NCBI GenBank assembly: GCA_028823995.1
Contig: JAPPFD010000030.1
Span: 124,001-188,000 of the forward strand
Direction of reading: 5' to 3'
From: a bacterium
GTDB lineage: Bacteria; Actinomycetota; Acidimicrobiia; Spongiisociales; ZC4RG35
Length of the DNA: 64,000 nt
Shown here: in pieces, positions 17,097 to 25,191 of the stretch
Numbering within the stretch: the first letter of the stretch is position 1
Layout: each line of letters starts with the position of its first letter
Translations under genes and position numbers: made by a program
The notes under the pieces: model-generated
Told to the model about the DNA's origin: nothing
Database searches by the model: none
The model's input: the letters and a program-made list of their open reading frames with translations, nothing else

Positions 17097-18311
17097 ATGG
17101 ACACAACAGCAATGGACCGACGGGTCGCCAACCGGGTTCGGGTAGTGATGCCCACCTTGTCCGTAGGTGAGGCTACAGTGAAAGAACTTCGGGATCGTGT
17201 GCAGTCCACCATCTGTGGGGAGAACCAACTGGCGGGGATCCGCGCCCAGGCCCTGGCCGAATTGCAGCGGCGGGCGGGAACCGAGTTGACGGAGGTGGAA
17301 CTGAGGGAGAGGGGCAAGAAACCCCGCCGACGGGCACGGTTGGAAGTGGAGACCGCTCGGGAACTAGAGAAGCTACCGGAGACGTCGAAAGGTTTACGGG
17401 AGGGAGACATCTCATACGACAACGCGCGGATCCTGGCTGACGCCAACCAACGAGGGACCATAGACGAGAAAGAGTTGTTGGGCGACGCTCGCAGCCAGTC
17501 TCCCGACAAGTTCGCCGCCACAGTCCGCAAACACGAACGACAGCGCTCCAAAGATGACGGCGTCTCGAAGTTGGAGCATCAACGGTCTCGGCGGTACGCC
17601 AAGGTCCGCACCGCCATCGAAGACGGGATGACCGTCTTGTATGGGAGGTTCGATCCGATCACAGGTGCTCGGATAGAGACGGCGTTGTCGAAGAAGATGA
17701 ACGAACTATGGCAGGAAGAAGACCCCCAGAACCGGGCCACGCCAGGGCAGAGAATGGCCGACGCCCTCGCTCTGTTGCTCACCCGCCCGGGAGGGAACAA
17801 AGACGGACCATCCCAAGACGTGAAACTGTTGGTGATCGCCGAGTATGACACCATCAGCCGGCAACTGCACAACGCAGGATTGGAGAACGGAACTCCCATC
17901 CCCGCCACCGAGCTGCGACGGCTGGCCTGTGACGCGCAAATCCTTCCCGCCATCTTCCGCGGACCATCGGTACCGATGGACCTGGGAATGGCCCGACGGA
18001 AAGCCAGCCCCACCCAACGCGCCGCTCTCATAGCCCGCGACCGGGCGTGCATAGGGTGCGGCGCCAAAGCGGCCTGGTGCCAGTCCCATCACATCATCCA
18101 CTGGCAGGACGGAGGCCCCACCAACCTGGACAACATGTGCCTGCTCTGCTCCCGATGCCACCACAACGTCCACGACCGGGACTGGCAGATCGAACAAACC
18201 CCCACCGGCGCCTACCGCCTGCGCCCTCCACCCACCAAACGGACGCGCCCACCCCACCCTACCTACCAGCAACACCGCCGAACGCTCCACCCGGCCAAAC
18301 AGAGGAAATAG
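17097..18311 (+). CDS. DUF222 / HNH endonuclease domain protein
   Basis: 404 residues from the ATG at 17097 (an in-frame GTG at 17049 is possible). The N-terminal two thirds is a DUF222-like, charged helical region (DISYDNARILADA, YGRFDPITGARIETAL). The C-terminus is an HNH zinc nuclease: CIGCGAKAAWCQSHHIIHWQDGG, then the second Cys pair in CLLCSRCHHNVHD. This architecture is the actinobacterial 13E12/REP-associated family, often present in many copies. A nuclease or mobile-element housekeeping role is likely but unproven. No inverted repeats or target duplications bound it, so I do not call an insertion sequence. The last 50 residues are basic and Pro-rich. Confidence 0.88.
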   Translation: MDTTAMDRRVANRVRVVMPTLSVGEATVKELRDRVQSTICGENQLAGIRAQALAELQRRAGTELTEVELRERGKKPRRRARLEVETARELEKLPETSKGLREGDISYDNARILADANQRGTIDEKELLGDARSQSPDKFAATVRKHERQRSKDDGVSKLEHQRSRRYAKVRTAIEDGMTVLYGRFDPITGARIETALSKKMNELWQEEDPQNRATPGQRMADALALLLTRPGGNKDGPSQDVKLLVIAEYDTISRQLHNAGLENGTPIPATELRRLACDAQILPAIFRGPSVPMDLGMARRKASPTQRAALIARDRACIGCGAKAAWCQSHHIIHWQDGGPTNLDNMCLLCSRCHHNVHDRDWQIEQTPTGAYRLRPPPTKRTRPPHPTYQQHRRTLHPAKQRK

Positions 18312-18386
18312 GCCCTGATTTTCGTCCCCAAAAGGACATCGAACGCCAGCCTGGCCGGATCAAGGCGCTGGCAGCGGAGCGAGGGG

Positions 18387-19583
18387 TCAGGAGGGGACGA
18401 TTACCTCGATGGCTTCAGCTTCGACGCCGTGATCGTCTTCCGACTCGCCGTGTCCCGCCCCCTGGGTGTTGAGCACCGCGAAGAGGATGAACACCACCAC
18501 ACCGATCCCGGCGGCTGCCAGCAGGAACTCTCCCTTGGTGATGCGCATCCCCGGTCGGGACGCGGAGAGCCCGGCGAAAGTAAGGATGCTGGCCGCTACC
18601 ACGGATCCCATGATGGGCGCCCAACCGGGGAACTTCAGGAAGATGTACGCGTTTGGCAGCACCAGCACGGCGATCAACCCCACTCCGACTACGGGAAGGG
18701 CCAAGGCGGACTTCAACCGGAACCTGACTACTCCCGCTTCCTCCCCCTCGGCGCCGGCCATGCCTTCCGGGACCCCCAGCACCTGCGACAGTTGGCCCAC
18801 CGCCCAACCAAGGACAGATCCGGCCGCAACCACCACCGCCAAGCCGGCGAGAACCGACACCTCCACGTCTTCGGCGCCCGCCAACTGCGTGCCGAACATG
18901 CCGGTCGCCACCCCGCCTGCTGCTCCTCCGATCACAAAGCCGGTGAGAACCCCGCCCACCACTATGGAACCCTGGCCTTCCACAATGCTCATCCCTGGAC
19001 CATGCCACCCGACGGCCGCGGTGGTGAACAGCGACAGAATCATCCCGTACACACCGAACAGCACGACCAACCCGATGACAGCCCGATTGGGCGCCACCAG
19101 CAACGATGGAGAGAAGGGTCCCTCCTCGCCGAGGGTGTCCGCTCGAGCCGCCAGCCAGGGGGTCAGCGCCACCAGGGTCACCAGTCCCATCGCCGCTCCC
19201 GTGATCGCTCCGAGCCTTCCCCCCAGCCTTCTGCGCACGCTCAATGGCGCAGGATCCACCTCCGGAGGGGGAGGCTCCTCCACCACCACAACGGCTTCCT
19301 CCGGTTGGACGGCCACCGCCGCTGCCGCAGGCGTCTGCTCAACCGGAGCGGTGACAGCCTCCGGGGCGGCCGGCGCAGGCGTCTGCTCAACCGGGGGCGC
19401 CGGGGCGGACTGAGGGGGCGCCGCAGGGGCGGCAGGGGCAGGGGCCGCCCCGCCGCCTCCCCAAGCCTGCAGGTAATCGTCGGCTGTTCCCCCCAAGGCT
19501 TGTGCTTTCGCTTCGGCCGAGCGCAGAACCAGTTCTTCAGGTGCGTCCATAGCCGCCGCGGCCGCCGCCAGAAACTCACTCAT
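18387..19583 (-). CDS. uncharacterised seven-helix membrane protein with small N-terminal domain
   Basis: 398 residues from the ATG at 19583. The first 45 residues (including ELVLRSAEAKAQALGGTADD and an AWGGGG end) look like a small helical domain. A long Ala/Pro/Val/Glu linker follows to about residue 135, then about seven hydrophobic helices, and the protein ends with an acidic tail (ESEDDHGVEAEAIEV). I do not recognise a family. It is the last gene of a minus-strand set of four, 72 bases after the microprotein gene. The N-terminal domain plus linker is likely cytoplasmic and may tether or sense something. The linker gives unusually repetitive DNA but is in frame throughout. Confidence 0.75.
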   Translation of the reverse strand: MSEFLAAAAAAMDAPEELVLRSAEAKAQALGGTADDYLQAWGGGGAAPAPAAPAAPPQSAPAPPVEQTPAPAAPEAVTAPVEQTPAAAAVAVQPEEAVVVVEEPPPPEVDPAPLSVRRRLGGRLGAITGAAMGLVTLVALTPWLAARADTLGEEGPFSPSLLVAPNRAVIGLVVLFGVYGMILSLFTTAAVGWHGPGMSIVEGQGSIVVGGVLTGFVIGGAAGGVATGMFGTQLAGAEDVEVSVLAGLAVVVAAGSVLGWAVGQLSQVLGVPEGMAGAEGEEAGVVRFRLKSALALPVVGVGLIAVLVLPNAYIFLKFPGWAPIMGSVVAASILTFAGLSASRPGMRITKGEFLLAAAGIGVVVFILFAVLNTQGAGHGESEDDHGVEAEAIEVIVPS

Positions 19584-19655
19584 ATGCGCCACCGAGGATA
19601 CACAGCCCGGTGGGACCCTCAACACCGGCGGCCCCGATGGGACCCTCAAGGCGCG

Positions 19656-19817
19656 TCACTGGCTCTCAGCCGACGACTCGTCTTCCATTTGCTGCCGTCG
19701 TTGACGGGCCCGGCGCTCGGATCGGCGCAACAACCACACCAGGCCGATCAGCACCACCCCGGAGGCAACCCACTCGTCGGTGGAGCCCCCGCCGAGGATG
19801 TGGGCAATGGTCATCAT
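19656..19817 (-). CDS. 53-residue single-helix microprotein
   Basis: Starts MMTIAHILGGGSTDEW, has one hydrophobic helix (about 17-30, VASGVVLIGLVWLL) and a basic tail with RRSERRARQRRQQ, then an acidic end. The first ATG overlaps the stop of the 443-residue membrane protein gene upstream (ATGATGA), the usual sign of translational coupling in this window. The positive-inside rule puts the tail in the cytoplasm. It is probably a small subunit or partner of the upstream membrane protein. I know no named family for it. Confidence 0.75.
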   Translation of the reverse strand: MMTIAHILGGGSTDEWVASGVVLIGLVWLLRRSERRARQRRQQMEDESSAESQ

Positions 19818-21145
19818 CCGGCCGTCAGTATGAAGAGAGCGAGCATGGTCAACACCACCATCAGCGCCAACATGGGATACTGGGATCGTATGGCCTTGAC
19901 CCCCGGAAAGTCAACCAGGGCCCGGTCATGCGCCAGGATCACGCCTCCCACATGGCCGGCTATCACTGCCGCCAACTGAACGTACCAGACCGCGGTGGGA
20001 GAAATCAGGGTGTAGTCAACTGCCCGATCGGCAACTCCGAATACATCCCACCCCAGGTCGAAGGGATCGGCGATTGCGCTCAGGAAGAACTGCCCCTCAT
20101 AGATGACGAGGGTGAAATAATGAGCGAAGGCGTAGGCCAGGGCTATCGGGACCAGCGTGTGGGCGAACCGGATTCGGATGCGGGTCAGGCCGACGTCAGC
20201 GTCCGAGAGAATCGCAGAGACGGCACAAGCCAAGTGGTAGGCCCATCCGATCATCAGGACCACGGCCACCAGTCCGAAAGTGCCCACCACCGCCTCTGCC
20301 CACTGCCAGCCCAACCCGGCGCCCGACAGGGTGTCCTCCAGCGGCCCGGCAAGTTGGTTTCGCCAGAAGGGAATCCCGGTGAGGCCGTCATAGGTGACTC
20401 CCCCGATCAGGACCACCGCCAGGGCGTCAAGGCCCGGGCGCTCGCCCACCATCGGGAGCCCTGTCAACCACTTCCGACGGACCAGTTCACCATTCTGGTT
20501 CCTGCCGAGAGGCCCGATAGCACCCATCAGGTAGTTGTAAGCCCCGAAGCCGTCCCATGCGGTCAACTGGGATTCGCTGCCCCACAGAGCGATGGTCACC
20601 AGCATGTATAGGGTGTAGACCAGGGCGATCACCGCAAGCCACCAGGGAACGCTGCCCACCGGCGACACCAGTTCCCACCATGTGAACGCGAAGAGAACCG
20701 CCGCCGCCGGCCAGTATCCGATCCTGGACGACATGCCCGAGTCGCCAGACGGGTCGATCTTCAGCCATCGGGCAAGGACCCGCCAGGGAGCGACCACCTG
20801 GTAGAAGTCCCCAACCAGCGCGGACAGGAAGGGAAACACGAGCCACAGCCCCACGAAGACCATTACCGGCGCCGGGTTTTCGAGGGCGTCGTCCGATCCG
20901 AGAAACCCGCTCAGCACCATCAATACCAACAGCGCCACCGAGGCCGCCGAGAAGAACCTCCCTCCCAGTCTCATCCAGGAGGGGACGTCGACCACCCTGG
21001 ATGAGGGATGCTGCAGACGCGGCTCGTGCCACCGGGCGGACAGCATGGCAAAGGTGACCACCAACACCGTTATCGCCGCCAGCGTGAAGTACAGAAGGGG
21101 GATGGGCAGGTCGAGACGCCCACCGATGCCGTGAGCCAGGATCAT
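19814..21145 (-). CDS. polytopic membrane protein of the type often annotated fenitrothion hydrolase
   Basis: 443 residues with about ten to twelve hydrophobic helices. It begins MILAHGIGGRLDLPIPLLY; the AHG-x-GR-DLPIP start is, to my knowledge, the signature of a conserved actinobacterial membrane family often labelled fenitrothion hydrolase, a label I do not trust. His residues within or next to helices (AYAFAHYFTLVIYEG, AVIAGHVGGVILAHDRAL) could bind metal or heme. Its start lies nine bases after the stop of a cupredoxin-like lipoprotein gene, with GAGG overlapping that stop, so the two are coupled. A role in metal handling or electron transfer at the membrane is inferred from this pairing only. 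Confidence 0.8.
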   Translation of the reverse strand: MILAHGIGGRLDLPIPLLYFTLAAITVLVVTFAMLSARWHEPRLQHPSSRVVDVPSWMRLGGRFFSAASVALLVLMVLSGFLGSDDALENPAPVMVFVGLWLVFPFLSALVGDFYQVVAPWRVLARWLKIDPSGDSGMSSRIGYWPAAAVLFAFTWWELVSPVGSVPWWLAVIALVYTLYMLVTIALWGSESQLTAWDGFGAYNYLMGAIGPLGRNQNGELVRRKWLTGLPMVGERPGLDALAVVLIGGVTYDGLTGIPFWRNQLAGPLEDTLSGAGLGWQWAEAVVGTFGLVAVVLMIGWAYHLACAVSAILSDADVGLTRIRIRFAHTLVPIALAYAFAHYFTLVIYEGQFFLSAIADPFDLGWDVFGVADRAVDYTLISPTAVWYVQLAAVIAGHVGGVILAHDRALVDFPGVKAIRSQYPMLALMVVLTMLALFILTAG

Positions 21146-21154
21146 GCCCTCACC

Positions 21155-21808
21155 TCAGGGAGACACTTTCAGTTCGATCAGGAGTCGATGGGTCACATGA
21201 TCCTCGACCTCGAAGATCCCGGGCAGGTCTCCTACAAACTCGTAAACAGTGAAAACACTGGACTCCACGGTGAACTCCTCGTCGTAACCGTGAATGTGCA
21301 CCAACAGCCGGGTGTCCGAGTCGAACCGAAGCGAAATCCGATTGCCCAGGGGAACTTCGACCCGGTCTTCCCCTACTGCCCTCCCCTCCCTCACTGTTAT
21401 CTCCACGACGGTCAGGTCATCGGGGAGGGTTGTGGTCGTGGTCGTCACAACGGCAGTCGAGGTGGTGGTGGCTGGGGGAACGGTTGTCGATGTGCTCTGG
21501 GAGGTGGTAACGGGGGCCGCGGTCGTAGTGGCCGCGCCAGGTGTGGTGGTGGTAACCGCCAGGGTGGTGGCCGCTGGGCTCGAAGTGGTTGTCGTTGATG
21601 GTGCGGCACCGGTGGAGGACGTGGTTCGGGTTGGCTCCGCCACGGTGGTCGGGGCGTCATCAGGCGTCGTGGAGGAGGATGGCGGGGCAACTGTTGCGGA
21701 CTCGGGGGAGGCGGAGGATTCCCCGTTTGTCCCGGCCCCTGACGAGCACGCCACCGCGAAAAGCAATAGAAGCCCCCACCGGAGTCCTGGGTGACTACGT
21801 GCGAGCAT
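21155..21808 (-). CDS. Thr/Ser-rich lipoprotein with C-terminal cupredoxin-like domain
   Basis: 217 residues from ATG 21808. A signal peptide ends in lipobox FAVAC (Cys about 21), then a long low-complexity Thr/Ser/Ala/Pro linker to about residue 130, probably a wall-spanning or glycosylated spacer. The last 85 residues form a small beta-rich domain containing VHIHGYDEEFTV and GIFEVEDH, the pattern of cupredoxin-like domains seen with HGYD and FEVE-H motifs. It lacks a type-1 copper Cys, so any metal site would use His and acidic residues. It precedes and is coupled to the polytopic membrane protein, so it is probably an extracytoplasmic partner. Confidence 0.78.
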   Translation of the reverse strand: MLARSHPGLRWGLLLLFAVACSSGAGTNGESSASPESATVAPPSSSTTPDDAPTTVAEPTRTTSSTGAAPSTTTTSSPAATTLAVTTTTPGAATTTAAPVTTSQSTSTTVPPATTTSTAVVTTTTTTLPDDLTVVEITVREGRAVGEDRVEVPLGNRISLRFDSDTRLLVHIHGYDEEFTVESSVFTVYEFVGDLPGIFEVEDHVTHRLLIELKVSP

Positions 21809-21942
21809 TTGTGGTTCGAGGAGCGTCCAACGACATGGGGGCAGTCCCTTTAACCGTACTGCTACAAGGGTCATTTGGCGCCGGGACGGATCAGTGTGGT
21901 CCCCCACCATGACCAGACGTGGTGGTCGGTAACCTGGTCTGA

Positions 21943-22590
21943 ATGAGAAAGCACCTCTCGGACCAAGAACTCCTGGAATACGCTTCCTCCCGCTCCATGA
22001 CCGCGGGCAGGGTTGGCCGGAAGGTGATCGAAGAAACAGCCGAACGCTATCCCGACCTCTCGATAATGCAGATCGACCCCCTCCAGGGAGCGTTCCTGGC
22101 TCTGCTGGTGAAGTTGATCGGCGCTACGAAGGTACTCGAAATCGGCACATTCACCGGCCTTTCTTCGCTCTCGATGGCCCAAGCCCTCCCAGAGGGAGGC
22201 GCACTGGTCTGCTGCGACATCTCCGAAGAGTTCACGAGTCACGCCAGGCGGGCCTGGGAGGAAGCGGGAGTGGCTGACAGGATCACCCTCTTGATCGGCC
22301 CGGCCCTCCAGACCCTGGAAGACCTGGAAGGTCCCTTCGACATGGCCTTCCTCGACGCCGACAAGCCGAACTACCCGGCCTACCTACAAAAACTGACGGA
22401 ATTGGTGAGACCGGGCGGGGTGATCGTGGCCGACAACACGCTCTGGTCGGGACGGGTGATCGACCCCGGCGATCAAACCCAGGCCACCCAGGCGATCCGC
22501 CGCTTCAACGACTTGGCCGCAGCCTCCGCGGACCTGGAAGTGGTGGTCCTTCCCTTCGCGGACGGGGTGACTTTGATGCGCCGCCGCTGA
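21943..22590 (+). CDS. class I SAM-dependent O-methyltransferase
   Basis: 215 residues of the caffeoyl-CoA/catechol O-methyltransferase family. The SAM motif I is VLEIGTFTGLSSLSMA, followed by acidic VCCDIS, and the metal-binding blocks FLDADKPNYPAY and ADNTLWSGRV, which supply Asp/Asp/Asn ligands in this Mg-dependent family. It transfers methyl groups to a catechol-like hydroxyl on a small molecule; the substrate is unknown. It stands alone, divergent from the lipoprotein gene and convergent with the MFS gene. Confidence 0.9.
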   Translation: MRKHLSDQELLEYASSRSMTAGRVGRKVIEETAERYPDLSIMQIDPLQGAFLALLVKLIGATKVLEIGTFTGLSSLSMAQALPEGGALVCCDISEEFTSHARRAWEEAGVADRITLLIGPALQTLEDLEGPFDMAFLDADKPNYPAYLQKLTELVRPGGVIVADNTLWSGRVIDPGDQTQATQAIRRFNDLAAASADLEVVVLPFADGVTLMRRR

Positions 22591-22620
22591 TCCGAACCGG
22601 AAGATGCGACTGAAGGCGTC

Positions 22621-23838
22621 CTAGGCGGTGGGCCCGATCGACCTGGTGGGCGTTCCGTCCCCCCTTACCGTGAACATCACCCAAAAGCCCGCCGCGAAGA
22701 GAACGGTGATCGCCAGCCAACCCGGCGTGTAGACGCCGAGAGCGTCCACCGACCATCCGAACAGCGGCGCTCCAACCCCGAAGCCGCAGATGAAACCGAA
22801 ATACACCCTGCCCGACCCGGTTCCGGCCAGATCGGCCGGCAAGACCTCGATGACCGCAAGCATCCCCACCGAGGTCCAGGCGAAGACGCTGAAGCCCGCC
22901 ACTACCGCGGCGACCCAAATCACCCAGGTTCCCAGGTCTTCCCCGAAGGCCAGGAAGACTCCCGAGACCACGCCCAGCAAGGCGATCATCATCAGACTCC
23001 GGACCATTCCCAGGCGGCCCTCGGCTATGCGCCCCCACCATATCCGAGCAAGAATCCCGATCGGCCCGGTGATAGCCAGCACCAGCCCGGCCCGGCCCCG
23101 GCTCATTCCCAGCACCTCCTCGGCGTAGAGCGGCAAGTAGACGACTTGGACCACCACCCCCATCCCCAGCAAGAACCCGTAGACCGTAAGACGACGAACC
23201 ACCCTGGGAAGGCGAACCGGACTCGCCTCATCGGTGTCCTTCCGCCTGGCCTCTCTGTCCCTCGGCCGGCCGGTGGAGGGCCCCACGGACGCGTCCCTTG
23301 CCATGGAGATCGCTCCAACCGTCAGGGGCGCCGCCGCAAACGCCAGGACCGCCCATCGCCAACCCCACCAAACGGTGAAGACCGGCAACAACCAACCTCC
23401 CATGAATATGGCGACCTGCACTCCCGACTGTTTTATGCCCACGATCAGTCCCCGCCGACCGGACTCGACCTCCAGGGAAATCAACTTGTTGGTGGCCGGG
23501 TTGGACATGCCCGATGCGATCCCGTTGAGAAAGGCCGCCCCCACCATCAGGGAGAATTCAGGCGCCACCCCTATGCAGAACAACGCGGTTCCCGCCACCA
23601 TGAGTGTGGTGACAGTAGCTCGCCTACCGCCCACCACATCAACCCACTTACCCAAACGAGTGGAGAACAGGGCCCCGCTCAAGGTGCCGGAGGTGGCCAG
23701 CATCCCCAACTGCCACCGTTCGATACCCATTGCCGCGATCAACTCGGAGGCAAGAACGCCGAAGGTGGTTATAGCCATGGTGACGGACGCCATCGTTACG
23801 ACCAACACCGCGCCAAAGCCGAGACGCGCAGAGTTCAC
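22621..23838 (-). CDS. MFS transporter (tandem copy 2)
   Basis: 405 residues with about twelve helices. The loop 2-3 motif is LGKWVDVVGGRRATV, and SNPATNKLIS followed by GLIVGIKQSGVQ is shared almost exactly with the neighbouring transporter. It lies 22 bases after the stop of that paralogue, so the two are probably co-transcribed. The central loop is hydrophilic (a basic stretch around GRPRDREARRKD). Substrate and direction are unknown. The pair arose by tandem duplication. Confidence 0.9.
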   Translation of the reverse strand: MNSARLGFGAVLVVTMASVTMAITTFGVLASELIAAMGIERWQLGMLATSGTLSGALFSTRLGKWVDVVGGRRATVTTLMVAGTALFCIGVAPEFSLMVGAAFLNGIASGMSNPATNKLISLEVESGRRGLIVGIKQSGVQVAIFMGGWLLPVFTVWWGWRWAVLAFAAAPLTVGAISMARDASVGPSTGRPRDREARRKDTDEASPVRLPRVVRRLTVYGFLLGMGVVVQVVYLPLYAEEVLGMSRGRAGLVLAITGPIGILARIWWGRIAEGRLGMVRSLMMIALLGVVSGVFLAFGEDLGTWVIWVAAVVAGFSVFAWTSVGMLAVIEVLPADLAGTGSGRVYFGFICGFGVGAPLFGWSVDALGVYTPGWLAITVLFAAGFWVMFTVRGDGTPTRSIGPTA

Positions 23839-23860
23839 AGCCAGGAAGCCACCGCCCTAC

Positions 23861-25021
23861 TCAACCCACTCTCCTCCTACCCATGTTCATCACCCAGAAC
23901 CCGAGCCCGAACAGAACGGTGATCGCCAGCCAACCCGGCGTGTAGACGCCGAGGAGATCCACGGACAGTCCCACCACGGGAGCGCCCAGCCCCAGACCGG
24001 TCAGGAAGCCGAGCAGCACCACTCCCGAACCCCGGCCGGCCAGAGAGGTAGGGAGGATCTGGATGATGGCCAGCATTCCGACCGCGTTCCAAGCGCTCCC
24101 GCTCAGCCCGGTCAGCGCCGCCGCCAGCCAGATCGTCCACGATCCCAACTGATGCCCGAAGGCCAGCACAAGACCCATCGCCACCGCCAGCAGAGCGATA
24201 GTGCGCAGGCTTCTCACCGACCCGAACCTGCCTTCGGCTACCCGCGCCCAACCAAGCCGGGCCAAGATCCCCACCAGCCCGGTGACAGCCAGGGCCAGGC
24301 CAGCCTGGCTCTGGCTCATCCCCATTACCTCCTCGGCGTATAGCGGCAGGTAGGCAAGCACCACGGACATGCCGGTCCCCATGATGAACCCGTAGACCGC
24401 CAGCCGGTAGATCATCCTGGGGATGCGGCTGAACGGCTCTCCGGCAGCGTCCTCCCGGCCGGCATGAACCCGTGCGGGTGTCGCCGAATAGAGACCGGCA
24501 AAAGCGAGGGGGACGGCGGCAAACGCCACCACCGCCCATCGCCAATCCCACCACATGGTGAAGACCGGCAGCAGCCATCCCCCCAGGAAGACCCCCATCT
24601 GTACACCCGACTGCTTCACTCCCACAATCAGGCCCTGCCTTCCGGTGGCGAATTCCTCGGAGATGAGCCGATTGGTGGCCGGGTTGGAAAACCCGGATGC
24701 TATCCCGGCAAGACACGCCGCCACCATCATCACTCCGAACCCAGGCGCCGCTCCCACACCCACCAGGGCGACCCCGGCGATCAATAGAGTGAAGATCGTG
24801 GCTTGACGACCACCCATCATGTCAGCCCACTTTCCCAACAGAAGCGAGAACACCGCCCCGCATAGCGTGGCGCCGCTGACCAGCAACCCCAGTTGCCACC
24901 TCTCGATCCTCAGGATCGAGATCAATTCCGAAGCGAGCACCCCAAAGACCGTTGGAGCGAAGGTGGCGGCCGCCATGGCAACGGCCAGCACCGTGCCCAG
25001 CATCAGACGACGGTAAAGCAC
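23861..25021 (-). CDS. MFS transporter (tandem copy 1)
   Basis: 386 residues, about twelve helices, paralogue of the gene just downstream: same LGKWAD-GGR loop, SNPATNRLIS, GLIVGVKQSGVQ and a GVYTPGWLAITVLF C-terminal block. A GTG at 25021 is the longest start; an ATG seven codons in is also possible. First gene of the pair, divergent from the glucose-6-phosphate dehydrogenase gene. Substrate unknown. Confidence 0.9.
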   Translation of the reverse strand: MLYRRLMLGTVLAVAMAAATFAPTVFGVLASELISILRIERWQLGLLVSGATLCGAVFSLLLGKWADMMGGRQATIFTLLIAGVALVGVGAAPGFGVMMVAACLAGIASGFSNPATNRLISEEFATGRQGLIVGVKQSGVQMGVFLGGWLLPVFTMWWDWRWAVVAFAAVPLAFAGLYSATPARVHAGREDAAGEPFSRIPRMIYRLAVYGFIMGTGMSVVLAYLPLYAEEVMGMSQSQAGLALAVTGLVGILARLGWARVAEGRFGSVRSLRTIALLAVAMGLVLAFGHQLGSWTIWLAAALTGLSGSAWNAVGMLAIIQILPTSLAGRGSGVVLLGFLTGLGLGAPVVGLSVDLLGVYTPGWLAITVLFGLGFWVMNMGRRRVG

Positions 25022-25191
25022 GGAACCCTACGGTACTGCCCACCCCTTCCCGCGCCTGAGTGGCGTCCCCAGGTATGGCCTACCATGTGGCAGGTGGGGA
25101 CCCTCCCCGGGAAAGAAGAGGCTCCGGTCCATGCACGATTCAGATACGGTTCCACTCCAGAGATGAAAGCCCTCACCGGAAGCCGCGGCTA

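Noticed and set aside
17097-18311. DUF222-HNH gene as an insertion sequence
   Set aside because: No transposase fold, no terminal inverted repeats and no target duplication seen on either side.
21290-21720. Low-complexity ACC/ACG-rich DNA as a repeat array or CRISPR
   Set aside because: It encodes the Thr/Ser linker of the lipoprotein; the units vary and there are no spacers.
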